This document shows positions 33,744-43,729 of a DNA stretch of 64,000 nucleotides, one piece after another (the stretch's first letter is position 1; the number at the start of each line of letters is the position of its first letter). A program made the position numbers and the translations under genes. The DNA is from Mesonia aestuariivivens (GTDB lineage: Bacteria; Bacteroidota; Bacteroidia; Flavobacteriales; Flavobacteriaceae), in assembly GCF_019311235.1 (NCBI RefSeq), contig NZ_JAHWDF010000002.1:276094-340093 (forward strand), in the 5' to 3' direction. The notes under the pieces were generated by a model. The model saw only the letters and a program-made list of their open reading frames with translations, was not told the origin of the DNA and made no database searches.

Positions 33744-34550
33744 TTGTTGCTTCTAGGTATTGTTACCTTAAGCTGTTCTAGTAGTGATGATGATAACCCT
33801 GATACTAATGATGAAATTTATAATTACTTTCCCTTAAATACAGGTAATAGTTGGACCTATAATAATACAACTATTTATGATGGTAGTGATAATTTTAGTA
33901 ATCAGGAAACCATTACTTTAGATTCTTCTAGTGAAGATTTAGGAGTTACTTATTACCAATTAAGTTCTAACCTTTCTATTATGAACCAAGGTTTTTTTAC
34001 TGGAATTTTAACTAATGGGAATTTAATTAAGGCTGAAAATCAATTAGTCTATAACGGTGAGATTGATTTTAATAATTTTATTCCGGGATTAATTGAAAAC
34101 TTGAAATTTGAGTTAGCCAACATTATTCTATACGATACAGACGCAAATACCACAGATATTCTAAGTCTAGAAGAAGATCAATTCACCCAAACAATAAATA
34201 TTCAAGGTAATAATGTTCCTATTACTTTTGCTTATATCATAACTTCTAAACAAGAAGGTGTTCTAAGCGATTATATGGCAGGAGAAGAAAATTTTGACAG
34301 TGTAATTCAAACAAATATTACTGTCAATTTAAAAGTTTTCGCGAGTTTGTTTGGAGCAAACATTCCAATATTAGCACCTCAAGATGCTATTAAAATTAAA
34401 AATTTTTATGCAAATGATGTAGGGATGGTTTATAGTAATACCGTTGTTAATTATGAACTTGAAGATTTGAATATACCTAATTTTCCTGAAATCAAAAATG
34501 AAGATATTAATTATACACAAGAAATTGATTCATATCTGGTTAATCAATAA
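33744..34550 (+). CDS. Putative lipoprotein with damaged or unusual start
   Basis: The mature part is clear: an SPII-like VTLSCSSSDDD leader and a long domain with strand repeats (NYFPLNTGNSWTYNNT, ITLDSSSEDLG). Upstream, the frame runs TGT-AAA-AAA-TTT-ATT-TTG with a stop shortly before it, where an ATG-AAA-AAA start would be expected. The start used here, TTG 33744, gives a lipobox only 10 residues in and no Lys. So the start may be non-standard or lost by mutation. Surface lipoprotein of unknown function. Confidence 0.6.
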   Translation: MLLLGIVTLSCSSSDDDNPDTNDEIYNYFPLNTGNSWTYNNTTIYDGSDNFSNQETITLDSSSEDLGVTYYQLSSNLSIMNQGFFTGILTNGNLIKAENQLVYNGEIDFNNFIPGLIENLKFELANIILYDTDANTTDILSLEEDQFTQTINIQGNNVPITFAYIITSKQEGVLSDYMAGEENFDSVIQTNITVNLKVFASLFGANIPILAPQDAIKIKNFYANDVGMVYSNTVVNYELEDLNIPNFPEIKNEDINYTQEIDSYLVNQ

Positions 34551-34561
34551 AAATTAAAGCT

Positions 34562-37480
34562 TTAGTTCAATAAAAAATTATTCAGAATACTTACTGGATG
34601 GTGAGCATTTTTTTGTGTTCCATCTTTTATTTGGTGCCGGCAACTTGTACCATTAGCTACAATAATTGTTTTTGAATTCGCTTTTCTTACCGATGGAAAA
34701 AGTGTCTGCTCTCCTATTTGCATACTTAGAGAATAATGCTCTTTTTCATAACCAAAACTACCTGCCATACCACAACACCCTGAAGGAATAACTGTAACTT
34801 TAAAATTCTTAGGTAAATTTAAAAGATCAAAAGTGTATTTTACATTAGATAAGGATTTTTGATGGCAATGTGCGTGAATTTTTATTTCTTGCTCTTCATC
34901 GCTAAAATTTTCTGATGTGATTTTTCCTTTTTTTATTTCTGATGAAAGAAATTCTTCAATTAAAAATACGTTTTTGCTCAATGTTACAGCATCTTCTCTT
35001 TTGTTTGCTAAGCGAAGGTATTCATCTCGAAAAGATAAAATAGCAGAAGGCTCGATCCCTATTAATGGGATTTCTTCAGAAATTAAGTTTTTAAATACTT
35101 CAATATTATGATTCGCTAGAACTTTTGCTTCTTCTAAAAAGCCTTTAGAAATATAACTTCTACCACTTTCTTCGTGTTTTGTAGTTTTTACTTCGTATCC
35201 TAATTTCACTAATAATTCTACCGCATCAATTCCTACGTTAGTATCTAATAAGTTCATAAATTCATCAATGAAGAGATAAATGCTTCCTTTTTTATTTTTT
35301 GGAATTAAATTTAACTTACCTTGTTCTATAAACTGTCTTAAACTTTTTTTAGCAATTTGCGGTAATGATCGTTCTTTAGCAACGCCCATTATTTTTTTTA
35401 TAAAAGTACTAGAAATAGAGTTTTGAAATAATATATTGGTGAGTCCAGAGAATTTAGAACCAAATTCATTAGCTTTATTATTGTGAGCAAAAATTTTATT
35501 CCTTAAGCTAAAACCATTCTCTTTTTGGTATTGGTATAAAAATTCAGCTTTATATAACGCCATATCTACATTAGATGGGCATTCGCTTTTACACCCTTTA
35601 CAGCTAAGGCATAAATCTAGCACTTCTTTTATTTCTTGATGGTTAAATTGATTTGTTTGTTGACTATTGGTTAAAAATTCACGTAATACGTTAGCGCGAC
35701 CTCGAGTGGTGTCTTTTTCATTTTTTGTAGCTCTATAACTTGGGCACATTGTCCCTCCAGCTTCCACGCTTTTGCGACAATCACCTGTACCGTTACATTT
35801 CTCGATAGCTTTTAAAATTCCTTGACTATCAGAAAAATCTTGAAATGTAATAATTTTTGGTTCGTCTCTATCGGGTACATAACGCAATGAACTTTCCATT
35901 GGTGCTGGAAAGACAATTTTCCCGGGATTGAAAATGTGTAGTGGATCAAAAAGCTCTTTCACCTTAATAAAAAGCTGGTAATTTTTCTTTCCAACCATTG
36001 CTTGAATAAATTCTGCACGTACTCTTCCGTCTCCATGTTCTCCACTCAAAGATCCTTTATATTTTTTTACTAAAAGAGCTACTTCATGGGTAATTTGCTT
36101 GAAAAGTTTCACATCTTTACTTAACTTTAGATTAAGAATAGGGCGTAAATGTAACTCTCCAGCACCCGCGTGTGCATAGTATACGGCACGCTGATCGTGA
36201 GCTTTCATAATTGCTGTAAATTCCTTAATATAATTTGCTAATTTAGGAATGCTTACGGCTGTATCTTCAATACAAGCCACAGCTTTTTTATCGCCATCCA
36301 TATTACCTAATAAACCAAGCCCAGCTTTACGAAGTTCTAAAGCCATTTCTATATGTTCACCTATCAACACAGGCTGAGCGTAACTTGCGGTATTTTCTAA
36401 AATACTTTTTAATAAAGCTTCTACTTGTATTTGAAGCCCATTATGGTGATGATCACGTACTTCTAACATTAAAATAGCTTGAGGATCATTTTCTATAAAA
36501 AAACGATTTTCATTGTATTTTAAACTATTTTTGGTACAATCTAAAATCGTCTTATCCATCATCTCGCAAGTAAATAACGAATGCTTCATCACAGGAGCAA
36601 CTGCATCTAAACAGTTTTCTATAGTCTTAAAATGAGCTGCAATAAGAGCTGAATTTTTAGGAGGAAGATCATCTAATTGCAGGGTAAGTTCTGTGGTAAA
36701 TGCTAAGGTACCCTCGCTACCAGCAAGAAGCTTACATATATTTAACTTAGCATTGGTTTCGTGAAAAATTTCAGAATTTATAAGTTCGTCTAAAGCATAA
36801 CCTGTATTTCTACGATGAATATTTTTTTCTGGAAATTCTTGTTGTATTTCTTGTTGAACTTCCTCCGATTTTAATTCTTGATAAAGTTCTCGGTAAATTT
36901 TACCTTCTAAAGTAGATAATTTACATTTTTGTTGAAATTCTTTTGGTGTTAAAGCCTTAAATGTAACTTTACTTCCATCTGAAAGCAAACATTTCATTTC
37001 AATAATTTTATCACGTGTAACTCCATATTTAACGGAAGTTGTTCCGCTTGAATTATTTCCTGCCATACCGCCAATCATACAACGATTAGAAGTTGAAGTA
37101 TTGGGAGCAAAAAACAAATCGTAAGGGGCAAGATGTCTATTTAAATCGTCACGAATTACTCCTGGTTGAACACTGACAGTTTTTTTATCTTTATTAAAAT
37201 TTATAATTTTAGTAAAATGTTTAGAGATATCTACTACTATACCTTTACCAACACATTGACCTGCTAAAGAAGTTCCTGCGGCCCTTGGAATTAGGCTCGT
37301 GTGAGTATTTTGACAAAATTTAATGAGTTCTTGTAAATCATTAATAGTTTCAGGAAAAGCAACTGCTAAAGGAAGTTCTCGATAAACTGAAGCATCGGTG
37401 GCGTAAAGAGATTTTATTAGCTGATTATAATAAAATTCTCCCTGAAGTTGCTTGCCTAAGGCTTGAAGTTTTTCTTGCAA
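34562..37480 (-). CDS. FAD-binding and Fe-S oxidoreductase (GlcD-GlpC fusion, YdiJ-like)
   Basis: The protein of about 970 residues joins an FAD_binding_4 domain (RAAGTSLAGQC and SVQPGVIRDDLN near the start), an oxidase C-terminal part with YAHAGAGELHLRP and SGEHGDGRVRA, a 4Fe-4S domain with CLSCKGCKSECP and a CCG domain ending SGCCGMAGSFGYEK. It resembles D-lactate or 2-hydroxyglutarate dehydrogenases feeding electrons to quinone. No ATG is in frame; TTG 37480 (LQEKLQALGKQL) was chosen, TTG 37519 is the longer alternative. Confidence 0.88.
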   Translation of the reverse strand: MQEKLQALGKQLQGEFYYNQLIKSLYATDASVYRELPLAVAFPETINDLQELIKFCQNTHTSLIPRAAGTSLAGQCVGKGIVVDISKHFTKIINFNKDKKTVSVQPGVIRDDLNRHLAPYDLFFAPNTSTSNRCMIGGMAGNNSSGTTSVKYGVTRDKIIEMKCLLSDGSKVTFKALTPKEFQQKCKLSTLEGKIYRELYQELKSEEVQQEIQQEFPEKNIHRRNTGYALDELINSEIFHETNAKLNICKLLAGSEGTLAFTTELTLQLDDLPPKNSALIAAHFKTIENCLDAVAPVMKHSLFTCEMMDKTILDCTKNSLKYNENRFFIENDPQAILMLEVRDHHHNGLQIQVEALLKSILENTASYAQPVLIGEHIEMALELRKAGLGLLGNMDGDKKAVACIEDTAVSIPKLANYIKEFTAIMKAHDQRAVYYAHAGAGELHLRPILNLKLSKDVKLFKQITHEVALLVKKYKGSLSGEHGDGRVRAEFIQAMVGKKNYQLFIKVKELFDPLHIFNPGKIVFPAPMESSLRYVPDRDEPKIITFQDFSDSQGILKAIEKCNGTGDCRKSVEAGGTMCPSYRATKNEKDTTRGRANVLREFLTNSQQTNQFNHQEIKEVLDLCLSCKGCKSECPSNVDMALYKAEFLYQYQKENGFSLRNKIFAHNNKANEFGSKFSGLTNILFQNSISSTFIKKIMGVAKERSLPQIAKKSLRQFIEQGKLNLIPKNKKGSIYLFIDEFMNLLDTNVGIDAVELLVKLGYEVKTTKHEESGRSYISKGFLEEAKVLANHNIEVFKNLISEEIPLIGIEPSAILSFRDEYLRLANKREDAVTLSKNVFLIEEFLSSEIKKGKITSENFSDEEQEIKIHAHCHQKSLSNVKYTFDLLNLPKNFKVTVIPSGCCGMAGSFGYEKEHYSLSMQIGEQTLFPSVRKANSKTIIVANGTSCRHQIKDGTQKNAHHPVSILNNFLLN

Positions 37481-37580
37481 AATAATTTTTTCTAAAAATA
37501 CAATATTTAGAAAAAACAATAATGATTTACGCTTTAACTTTCATTAAGTAATATTAACAAACATTTAGCGAACCCACTAT

Positions 37581-37609
37581 TTTGGTAGGTTTCGAAAGAA
37601 ATATATTTG
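37581..37609 (+). promoter_or_regulatory. Bacteroidota promoter for the beta-barrel gene
   Basis: TTTG at 37581-37584 and an exact TATATTTG at 37602-37609 with a 17-base spacer, slightly short. It lies about 25 bases ahead of the ATG at 37634. Confidence 0.6.
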
Positions 37610-37633
37610 CCGTTCAAATAAAAAAAGCAAATT

Positions 37634-38131
37634 ATGAAAAAATTAATTTTCGCCTCGATTTTAATTATGGGCACATTTTTTACCATGCAAGCGCAAGAAA
37701 TTGCTACTAATGCATTAGGACTTCGTTTTGGTGGAGCTAATGGTATTGGTGCAGAAGTTTCTTACCAACGAAAACTTGGAGGAGATAATAATCGCTTAGA
37801 AGTTGATTTAGGTTGGCGTAATGATTCTCACTTCGATTTAGTGAAAGCCACTGGACTTTACCAATGGGTTTGGAATATAGAAGGTGGTTTTAATTGGTAT
37901 GCTGGTGCCGGTGGTGGCGTTGGAATTGTAGACGATAACTATCATAATGAATTTTATGATCATAATGATGGTGCATTTTTATATGTAGCTGGAAATATTG
38001 GTGTTGAATATAACTTTGATATTCCATTACAGGTTTTTATCGATTTAAGACCAGAGATTGGTTTTACAGATTACGATGTAATTGATGATTTCTCTCCAGA
38101 TTTAGCATTAGGAGTGAGATACCAATTTTAA
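37634..38131 (+). CDS. Small outer-membrane beta-barrel protein
   Basis: The 165-residue product begins with a cleavable signal peptide ending AQ (TMQAQ) and continues in alternating strands with short turns, LGLRFGGANGIGAEVSYQRK then LEVDLGWR and GGFNWYAGAGGGVGIV, ending DLALGVRYQF. The closing aromatic Phe is the outer-membrane assembly signal. An eight-stranded barrel of the OmpA/OmpW-like type is likely. Function is unknown. It has its own promoter and terminator. Confidence 0.8.
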   Translation: MKKLIFASILIMGTFFTMQAQEIATNALGLRFGGANGIGAEVSYQRKLGGDNNRLEVDLGWRNDSHFDLVKATGLYQWVWNIEGGFNWYAGAGGGVGIVDDNYHNEFYDHNDGAFLYVAGNIGVEYNFDIPLQVFIDLRPEIGFTDYDVIDDFSPDLALGVRYQF

Positions 38132-38147
38132 GCTTGGTTTCTTATTA

Positions 38148-38182
38148 TAAAAAAAGCCTGACTTTATGGTCAGGCTTTTTTA
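38148..38182. terminator. Bidirectional terminator
   Basis: AAAAAAAGCCTGAC pairs with GTCAGGCTTTTTT around TTTATG. It serves the barrel gene and the convergent bshA. Confidence 0.92.
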
Positions 38183-38192
38183 TTTATAAAGT

Positions 38193-39326
38193 TTAGTTAG
38201 TGCACTTTTTTAATGCTTTCTCATAAACATCTTCGTATTGCGGAACGATTTCATTAATATCAAACTTAGTAGCCATTTTTATAGCGTTCTCTTTAAAATT
38301 TTGAAGTGTTTTTGCGTCTTTAAGAATGCTAACTCCATTTTTGGCCATATTTTCTACATCGCCTACATCACTTAAATATCCTGAATAACCTTGTTTATTT
38401 ACTTCTGGCAACCCTCCAGCATTAGAAGAAATTACAGGAACACCATTAATCATTGCTTCTAAAGCAGCTAGACCAAAACTTTCGGTCTCTGATGGTAGTA
38501 AAAACAAATCAGAAAAGCATAAAATTTTATTAATCTCATTGCTTTCACCTAAAAACATTACTTGTTTTTCTATTCCTAATTCATTAACTAATTGTTTAGC
38601 AGAAGAAACTTCGGGGCCTTCGCCCACCATAATTAGTTTAGCTTTTATTTCTTTTTGAATATGATAAAAGATTTTTACAACATCATCAATACGTTTTACT
38701 TTTCTGAAGTTACTAATGTGTGTAATTATTTTTTCATCATCTTCAGCCATTAATCCACGTTGGCATTCTGTATACGGATTTTCTTTTTTTGTAATTGTTA
38801 TAAAATTCGGTATGACTTGAATTTCATTTTTTATATCGAATAACTTTAATGTATCTTCTTTTAAACTTTGAGATACCGAAGTTACTACATCACTTTTATT
38901 GATGCTAAAAGTAACAGCAGGTTTATAAAACGGATGATTACCTACCAAAGTAATATCTGTACCATGTAAAGTGGTAACCATAGGTATTTCTATGCCTTCC
39001 TCTCGTAACATTTTTTTTGCCATATAGCCTGCATACGCATGTGGAATGGCGTAGTGAACGTGTAATAATTCTATTTGATGAAGCTTAATGGTGTCTACCA
39101 ATTTACTGGATAGCGCAAGTTCGTAAGGTTGGTAATGAAATAAAGGGTATTCTGGCACATTAACCTCATGATAAAAAATATTTGAAGAAAGTTGCTCTAA
39201 CCTTACCGGTTGCTTGTAGGTAATAAAGTGTATTTCGTGTCCGCGTTTTGAAAGTGCCATTCCTAACTCTGTCGCCACTACTCCACTTCCTCCAAAAGTG
39301 GGATAACATACAATCCCTATTTTCAT
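38193..39326 (-). CDS. bshA: N-acetyl-alpha-D-glucosaminyl L-malate synthase BshA
   Basis: The 377-residue GT4 glycosyltransferase makes the first intermediate of bacillithiol. It begins MKIGIVCYPTFGGSGVVATELG and has the HVHYAIPHAYAGY block at about 93-105, a TTLHGTDITLVG loop and the nucleotide-sugar site PSETESFGLAALEAM with the E-x7-E. These match BshA well. The bshB and bshC genes are not in this window. A single-gene transcript is likely: the terminator faces it and its start lies 89 bases from the next gene. Confidence 0.93.
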   Translation of the reverse strand: MKIGIVCYPTFGGSGVVATELGMALSKRGHEIHFITYKQPVRLEQLSSNIFYHEVNVPEYPLFHYQPYELALSSKLVDTIKLHQIELLHVHYAIPHAYAGYMAKKMLREEGIEIPMVTTLHGTDITLVGNHPFYKPAVTFSINKSDVVTSVSQSLKEDTLKLFDIKNEIQVIPNFITITKKENPYTECQRGLMAEDDEKIITHISNFRKVKRIDDVVKIFYHIQKEIKAKLIMVGEGPEVSSAKQLVNELGIEKQVMFLGESNEINKILCFSDLFLLPSETESFGLAALEAMINGVPVISSNAGGLPEVNKQGYSGYLSDVGDVENMAKNGVSILKDAKTLQNFKENAIKMATKFDINEIVPQYEDVYEKALKKCTN

Positions 39327-39415
39327 TTTTTATTCTAATTTAATTACTAAGTAACTATGTCGTAAATATATTAATAAAGTTACGGTTATAAATCTTATTT
39401 ATATGAAATCATCAT

Positions 39416-42334
39416 TTAATAGCTAATAGATTCATATATAAGTTCTTGAATATGAGTTCTTATATTTTCTGTAATTAATTTTCTATTAGAAGCAAAAGGA
39501 TAAGTTCTGTTAGAAAGAAAAATATATACAATTTCTTCTTCCGGATCTGCCCAAGCAAAAGTACCTGTAAAACCACTATGTCCAAAACTTGTCATAGAAA
39601 CGCAGCCACAGGTAGGACCAACTTCTTTTAATTGAGGTTTGTCAAAACCAACTCCCCTTCTTACATCTTCATCACAATAATAACAGGTGTTAAATTTATC
39701 TATGGTTTCAGGTTTAAAATATTGAATATTACCATAGGTCCCTTTGTTTAGATACATTTGCATCATTTTAGCCACATCATTAGCATTACTAAAAACACCT
39801 GCGTGACCGCCAACGCCACCAAACATTGCTGCTCCCTGATCGTGTACTGTTCCTTGTATTTTAGAAAATCGCCAATAATCATCGATTTCTGAAGGAGTTA
39901 TTTCATCTTTATGAAAACGATTTAAAGGCAAATACCCCATGTAGTTAGCGCCTAAAGACTCGTAAATCCTTTTTCTACTAATATAGCTTAACGATGAATT
40001 GTAATGGTGCTCTAAATAGTTTTTAAGTAAATAATAGGGCAAATCACTATACTTATATTCTTTCTTAATTCGCAAATCACTAGCTATAATATCTTGGTAA
40101 ATTGTGTCTTGATAATCATTACGCATGTAAAAATTATTAGCCACAGGCACATTAAAAATTCCTGTTTTTTTCGATCGAAAATACTTAGGTGATGCATGAG
40201 TTCGATCTTCTGAGAGTGTATGCAAATAAAAAGGAATCCAAGCTCTAAATTTAGCATAGTGACTCAACATTTCTTTAAGAGTAGTGTTAGCTTTATTGCT
40301 ATTTACCGCAATAGGCAATATATCTTTAAGTCGTGTGTTTAATTGAATTGTTTCTTGTTCTTCTAATTCCATTACCAAGGGTAAAGTTGCCATAATTTTG
40401 GTAAGTGATGCTAAATCGTAGATTGAAGAATCGGTAACCTTGATATTCTTTTCGTAGGTATGATAACCAAAGTTTTTTTGGTAAATCACTTTGCCTTTTC
40501 GAGCCACAATCATCTGTAAACCTGGTGTCATTTCTTTATCAACTGCAATTTTAGCGATACTATCAATTCTATTTAATTTTGCAGAATTTACACCGACGCT
40601 TTCGGGTAACCCATAAGATAATCGTTTTAAAGAAGGTGTTGTAAATTTAGTGCCAACTGGAAAATTTTTACCTAAACTTACGGGTAACTTTCCTTTGGCA
40701 GGAAGCGCTCCAAAAATTACTTGTGCCGTTTTTTCTTGTGCAATTTTGCTATTTTGATAGCCTAATATTATACCTTCTAGATTAGTGGTAGATGTGATAT
40801 CTAAAATAGCGTAGGGTCTGGCGAATACACTTAAAACGGTTTTATGATTTCTAGCAATTTCATGTAACCATACCAATTCATTGTCAGAAAATTTATATGA
40901 CGACCAGGGTGAAGAGTTAGATTTGTGATAACCTACTATGACAAGATTATAATCTTTTAATTTTTCCAATAAGCCACCCAAATGATCTGATTTTATGTGA
41001 TCTACTTTTGTATATTTTTTTAATTGCTGAAGAAATGAAGTCTCAGTTAAATTTTCTCCTAAATTTACATAAGCTATTTTTTCTTTATCTAAGTTTTTAA
41101 TAGGTAAGATACCTTTGTTGTTTTTAATGACTGTAATAGCATTTTCCAACAATTCTTCATAAAGTACATCATTATGGATGTTATTTAGATCTTCAATTAA
41201 ATAATTAGTATCTACAGGCTGGTAATGATTTAAACCTACTTTGTATTTAGCTGAAAGAATTTTCTTTACCGATTTTTCTAATCTTTTTTCAGAAATAATA
41301 TTTTCCAAATAAGCTTGCTTTATTTTTTCTGAAGCTTTAGGTACGTTTTCAGAAATCAAGAGAATATCATTACCAGCCAAAAATGCGGCTAAATCTATTT
41401 CACCTGGTTCATCATAATCAGCAACCCCTCGCATATTTAAGGCATCGGTAAAAACCAAACCTTTATAATCTAATTTTTTCTGAAGCAAATCTGTTACGAT
41501 TGGTTTTGATAAAGAAGAAGGGAAATTAGTTCGAGGTTCTAAGGCAGGTACATTTAAATGACCAATCATAATACTCGAAACTCCTGCTTTTATCATTTTT
41601 CTAAACGGATAAAGTTCTAAACTATCTAAGCGTTTTTTAGAAAAATCTAGTGTGGGTAAAGATTTATGAGAATCTACATCGGTATCTCCGTGACCTGGAA
41701 AATGCTTAGCAGAAGACAATACTCCTTCACTATGCATACCTTCCATAAATGCGATTGATTTTTGAGTTACGTTTTCTTTATTTTCACCAAAAGAACGATT
41801 ACCAATAATAGGATTTGCTGGATTGTTATTAATATCTACAACAGGAGCAAAATTTATATGAACTCCCAAACGCTTGCAATGTTTAGCAATTTGAGCCCCA
41901 GTTTTTTTTATTAAATTATTATCTTCTATGGCGCCCAAAGTCATATTCCAAGGAAATGCATACGTAGAATCTAAGCGCATGGCTAACCCCCATTCTGCAT
42001 CCATTGCAATTAATAAAGGTACATTTGCCAATTCTTGGTATTCATTATTAAGTTTTGCTTGACGCATGGGATCACCTTTAGAAAAAATAACTCCACCAAT
42101 GTAATTCTCTTTAATCAGGTCTTTAATTCTATCGGTTTCGGCTTTACTTTTACTGGAAAAAATATCTACCATAAATAGCTGACCAATTTTTTGATCTAAA
42201 TTCATGGCATTATAAGTGCTGTCTACCCAAGCTTTTTGCACCCTGAAGTCTTTTGTTTTTAAGGGAGATTCTTTTTGAGCGAAAATGCTAATATTCCAAA
42301 TTAAAAGTATAAAAGAAAGAAACTTAATTTTCAT
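39416..42334 (-). CDS. GH3 beta-N-acetylglucosaminidase fused to a serine hydrolase
   Basis: The 972-residue protein has a signal peptide ending IFAQ, then a GH3 domain (about 40-360) with the NagZ hallmark AKHFPGHGDTDVDSHKSLP at 209-227, a second alpha/beta GH3 C-terminal part, and from about 600 a beta-lactamase-like domain with ASLTKI (SxxK) near 645, a Tyr-x-Asn-type site around NDY and a FGHSGFTG KTG-like triad. It probably trims muropeptides in the periplasm and may also hydrolyse a peptide or ester. This fusion is known in Bacteroidota. Confidence 0.9.
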   Translation of the reverse strand: MKIKFLSFILLIWNISIFAQKESPLKTKDFRVQKAWVDSTYNAMNLDQKIGQLFMVDIFSSKSKAETDRIKDLIKENYIGGVIFSKGDPMRQAKLNNEYQELANVPLLIAMDAEWGLAMRLDSTYAFPWNMTLGAIEDNNLIKKTGAQIAKHCKRLGVHINFAPVVDINNNPANPIIGNRSFGENKENVTQKSIAFMEGMHSEGVLSSAKHFPGHGDTDVDSHKSLPTLDFSKKRLDSLELYPFRKMIKAGVSSIMIGHLNVPALEPRTNFPSSLSKPIVTDLLQKKLDYKGLVFTDALNMRGVADYDEPGEIDLAAFLAGNDILLISENVPKASEKIKQAYLENIISEKRLEKSVKKILSAKYKVGLNHYQPVDTNYLIEDLNNIHNDVLYEELLENAITVIKNNKGILPIKNLDKEKIAYVNLGENLTETSFLQQLKKYTKVDHIKSDHLGGLLEKLKDYNLVIVGYHKSNSSPWSSYKFSDNELVWLHEIARNHKTVLSVFARPYAILDITSTTNLEGIILGYQNSKIAQEKTAQVIFGALPAKGKLPVSLGKNFPVGTKFTTPSLKRLSYGLPESVGVNSAKLNRIDSIAKIAVDKEMTPGLQMIVARKGKVIYQKNFGYHTYEKNIKVTDSSIYDLASLTKIMATLPLVMELEEQETIQLNTRLKDILPIAVNSNKANTTLKEMLSHYAKFRAWIPFYLHTLSEDRTHASPKYFRSKKTGIFNVPVANNFYMRNDYQDTIYQDIIASDLRIKKEYKYSDLPYYLLKNYLEHHYNSSLSYISRKRIYESLGANYMGYLPLNRFHKDEITPSEIDDYWRFSKIQGTVHDQGAAMFGGVGGHAGVFSNANDVAKMMQMYLNKGTYGNIQYFKPETIDKFNTCYYCDEDVRRGVGFDKPQLKEVGPTCGCVSMTSFGHSGFTGTFAWADPEEEIVYIFLSNRTYPFASNRKLITENIRTHIQELIYESISY

Positions 42335-42403
42335 TTAGTTATAGAGGGATTTGTCTTGATAAATCAAGAATAACGTCGGGAAGACAATTAAAATTATAAT
42401 GAA

Positions 42404-42886
42404 TTACAGAAATCTATTATGCCAGCTTTCTTTTAGTGGCACTTCCCATTCGTGAGTGAATTCTTGTTTGGTATTAACTAGGTTGTTAAATACAATCGTA
42501 TTTGGAGATACAGATCTATTTTTTACCAATTTTTTAAAATCTGCAAGATCTTTATGGGCTACAAATTCTCCCTGCTTAAACGTTACGTTCATCTTATCTA
42601 ACAAATTAACGCTGTATTTTTTTTCTAAAGATTGAATAAAATGAACACTAGCATCTATAGAACAGCCACTTGCTGCAGCAATTTTTTGATCTAAACCAAA
42701 AACAATAAATCTATTGTATGGTAGCTGATATCCTGCTTTTAAGCTAGAACCGTGAGCGGTCCAAGCGGTAAGAAAGCTTTCGATTTCAGGTTGTATTTCT
42801 TGAAGTTCTTCTTCTGTAAATGGTCTATTAGATTGATATATCCAGATTCTAGCTTCTTGGGGTAAATCTTTAAAATTTATTAGCAT
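42404..42886 (-). CDS. Conserved cytosolic protein (mis-named ABC ATPase family)
   Basis: The 160-residue product has no Walker motifs and no membrane part, although flavobacterial homologues are often labelled ABC transporter ATPase. It has MLINFKDLPQEARIWIYQSNRPFT at the start, a FIVFGLDQKIAAASGCSIDASVHFIQ centre with a conserved-looking Gly-Cys-Ser, and a terminal WEVPLKESWHNRFL. The fold is alpha/beta; function is unknown. It follows the CCG protein on the same strand, 25 bases away. Confidence 0.75.
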   Translation of the reverse strand: MLINFKDLPQEARIWIYQSNRPFTEEELQEIQPEIESFLTAWTAHGSSLKAGYQLPYNRFIVFGLDQKIAAASGCSIDASVHFIQSLEKKYSVNLLDKMNVTFKQGEFVAHKDLADFKKLVKNRSVSPNTIVFNNLVNTKQEFTHEWEVPLKESWHNRFL

Positions 42887-42911
42887 AATATCTTATCTTG
42901 AACTTTCAAAT

Positions 42912-43703
42912 TTATAAATCTTCGGCTTCGGCAATCATTTCAGCAACATCTAATACTTCAATTTGCCCTTCTTTATTTTTTCCTTTTACACCGTCTGTCA
43001 TCATGGTGTTACAAAACGGGCAGCCCGCAGCAATTACTTCAGGTTTTGTTTCTATTGCTTGTTCTGTACGCAAGATATTAACATCTTTATTACCTTTTTC
43101 TGGTTCTTTAAACATTTGTCCGCCACCAGCACCACAACATAGACCATTAGTTTTGCATTTTCGCATCTCTACTAATTCTACTTCTAATTTTCTTAGTAAA
43201 TCACGTGGTGCTTCATATTCTTGGTTTGCTCTCCCTAAGTAACATGGATCGTGAAAAGTAATACGTTTTCCTTTAAATTTACCTCCTTCAACTTTTAATT
43301 TTCCTTCTTCTAAAAGACTTTTTAAAAATTGGGTATGATGCATTACTTCATAATCACCTCCTAATACAGGATATTCATTTTTAATAGTATTGAAACAATG
43401 AGGACAAGCGGTAACTATTTTTTTTATTTCGTAGCCATTTAAAACTTCAATATTTGTGACAGCTTGCATCTGAAATAGGAACTCATTTCCTGAGCGTTTT
43501 GCAGGATCTCCTGTACAGCTTTCTTCAGTACCTAAAACTGCAAACTCTACGTTGGCTTTGCTTAATAATTTCACAAAAGCTTTAGTGATTTTTTTTGCGC
43601 GGTCGTCAAAACTCCCAGCACATCCTACCCAAAATAAGACTTCAGGTTTTTTGCCTGCTGCCATAAATTCTGCCATTGTAGGTACTTTAATTGCTTCTGC
43701 CAT
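42912..43703 (-). CDS. CCG-domain Fe-S protein (HdrB-like)
   Basis: The 263-residue protein has two CCG-type cysteine modules: CPHCFNTI ... DPCYLGR and GLCCGAGGGQMF with AAGCPFCNTMM at the end. These resemble subunit B of heterodisulfide reductase and the C-terminal domain of glycerol-3-phosphate or lactate oxidoreductases. It likely holds a special 4Fe-4S site that takes electrons from the partner at 44177, encoded just upstream past a HAD gene. No signal peptide; probably membrane-attached from inside. Confidence 0.88.
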   Translation of the reverse strand: MAEAIKVPTMAEFMAAGKKPEVLFWVGCAGSFDDRAKKITKAFVKLLSKANVEFAVLGTEESCTGDPAKRSGNEFLFQMQAVTNIEVLNGYEIKKIVTACPHCFNTIKNEYPVLGGDYEVMHHTQFLKSLLEEGKLKVEGGKFKGKRITFHDPCYLGRANQEYEAPRDLLRKLEVELVEMRKCKTNGLCCGAGGGQMFKEPEKGNKDVNILRTEQAIETKPEVIAAGCPFCNTMMTDGVKGKNKEGQIEVLDVAEMIAEAEDL

Positions 43704-43729
43704 AGATTTTATTTTTGAAGTGAAAAGAT

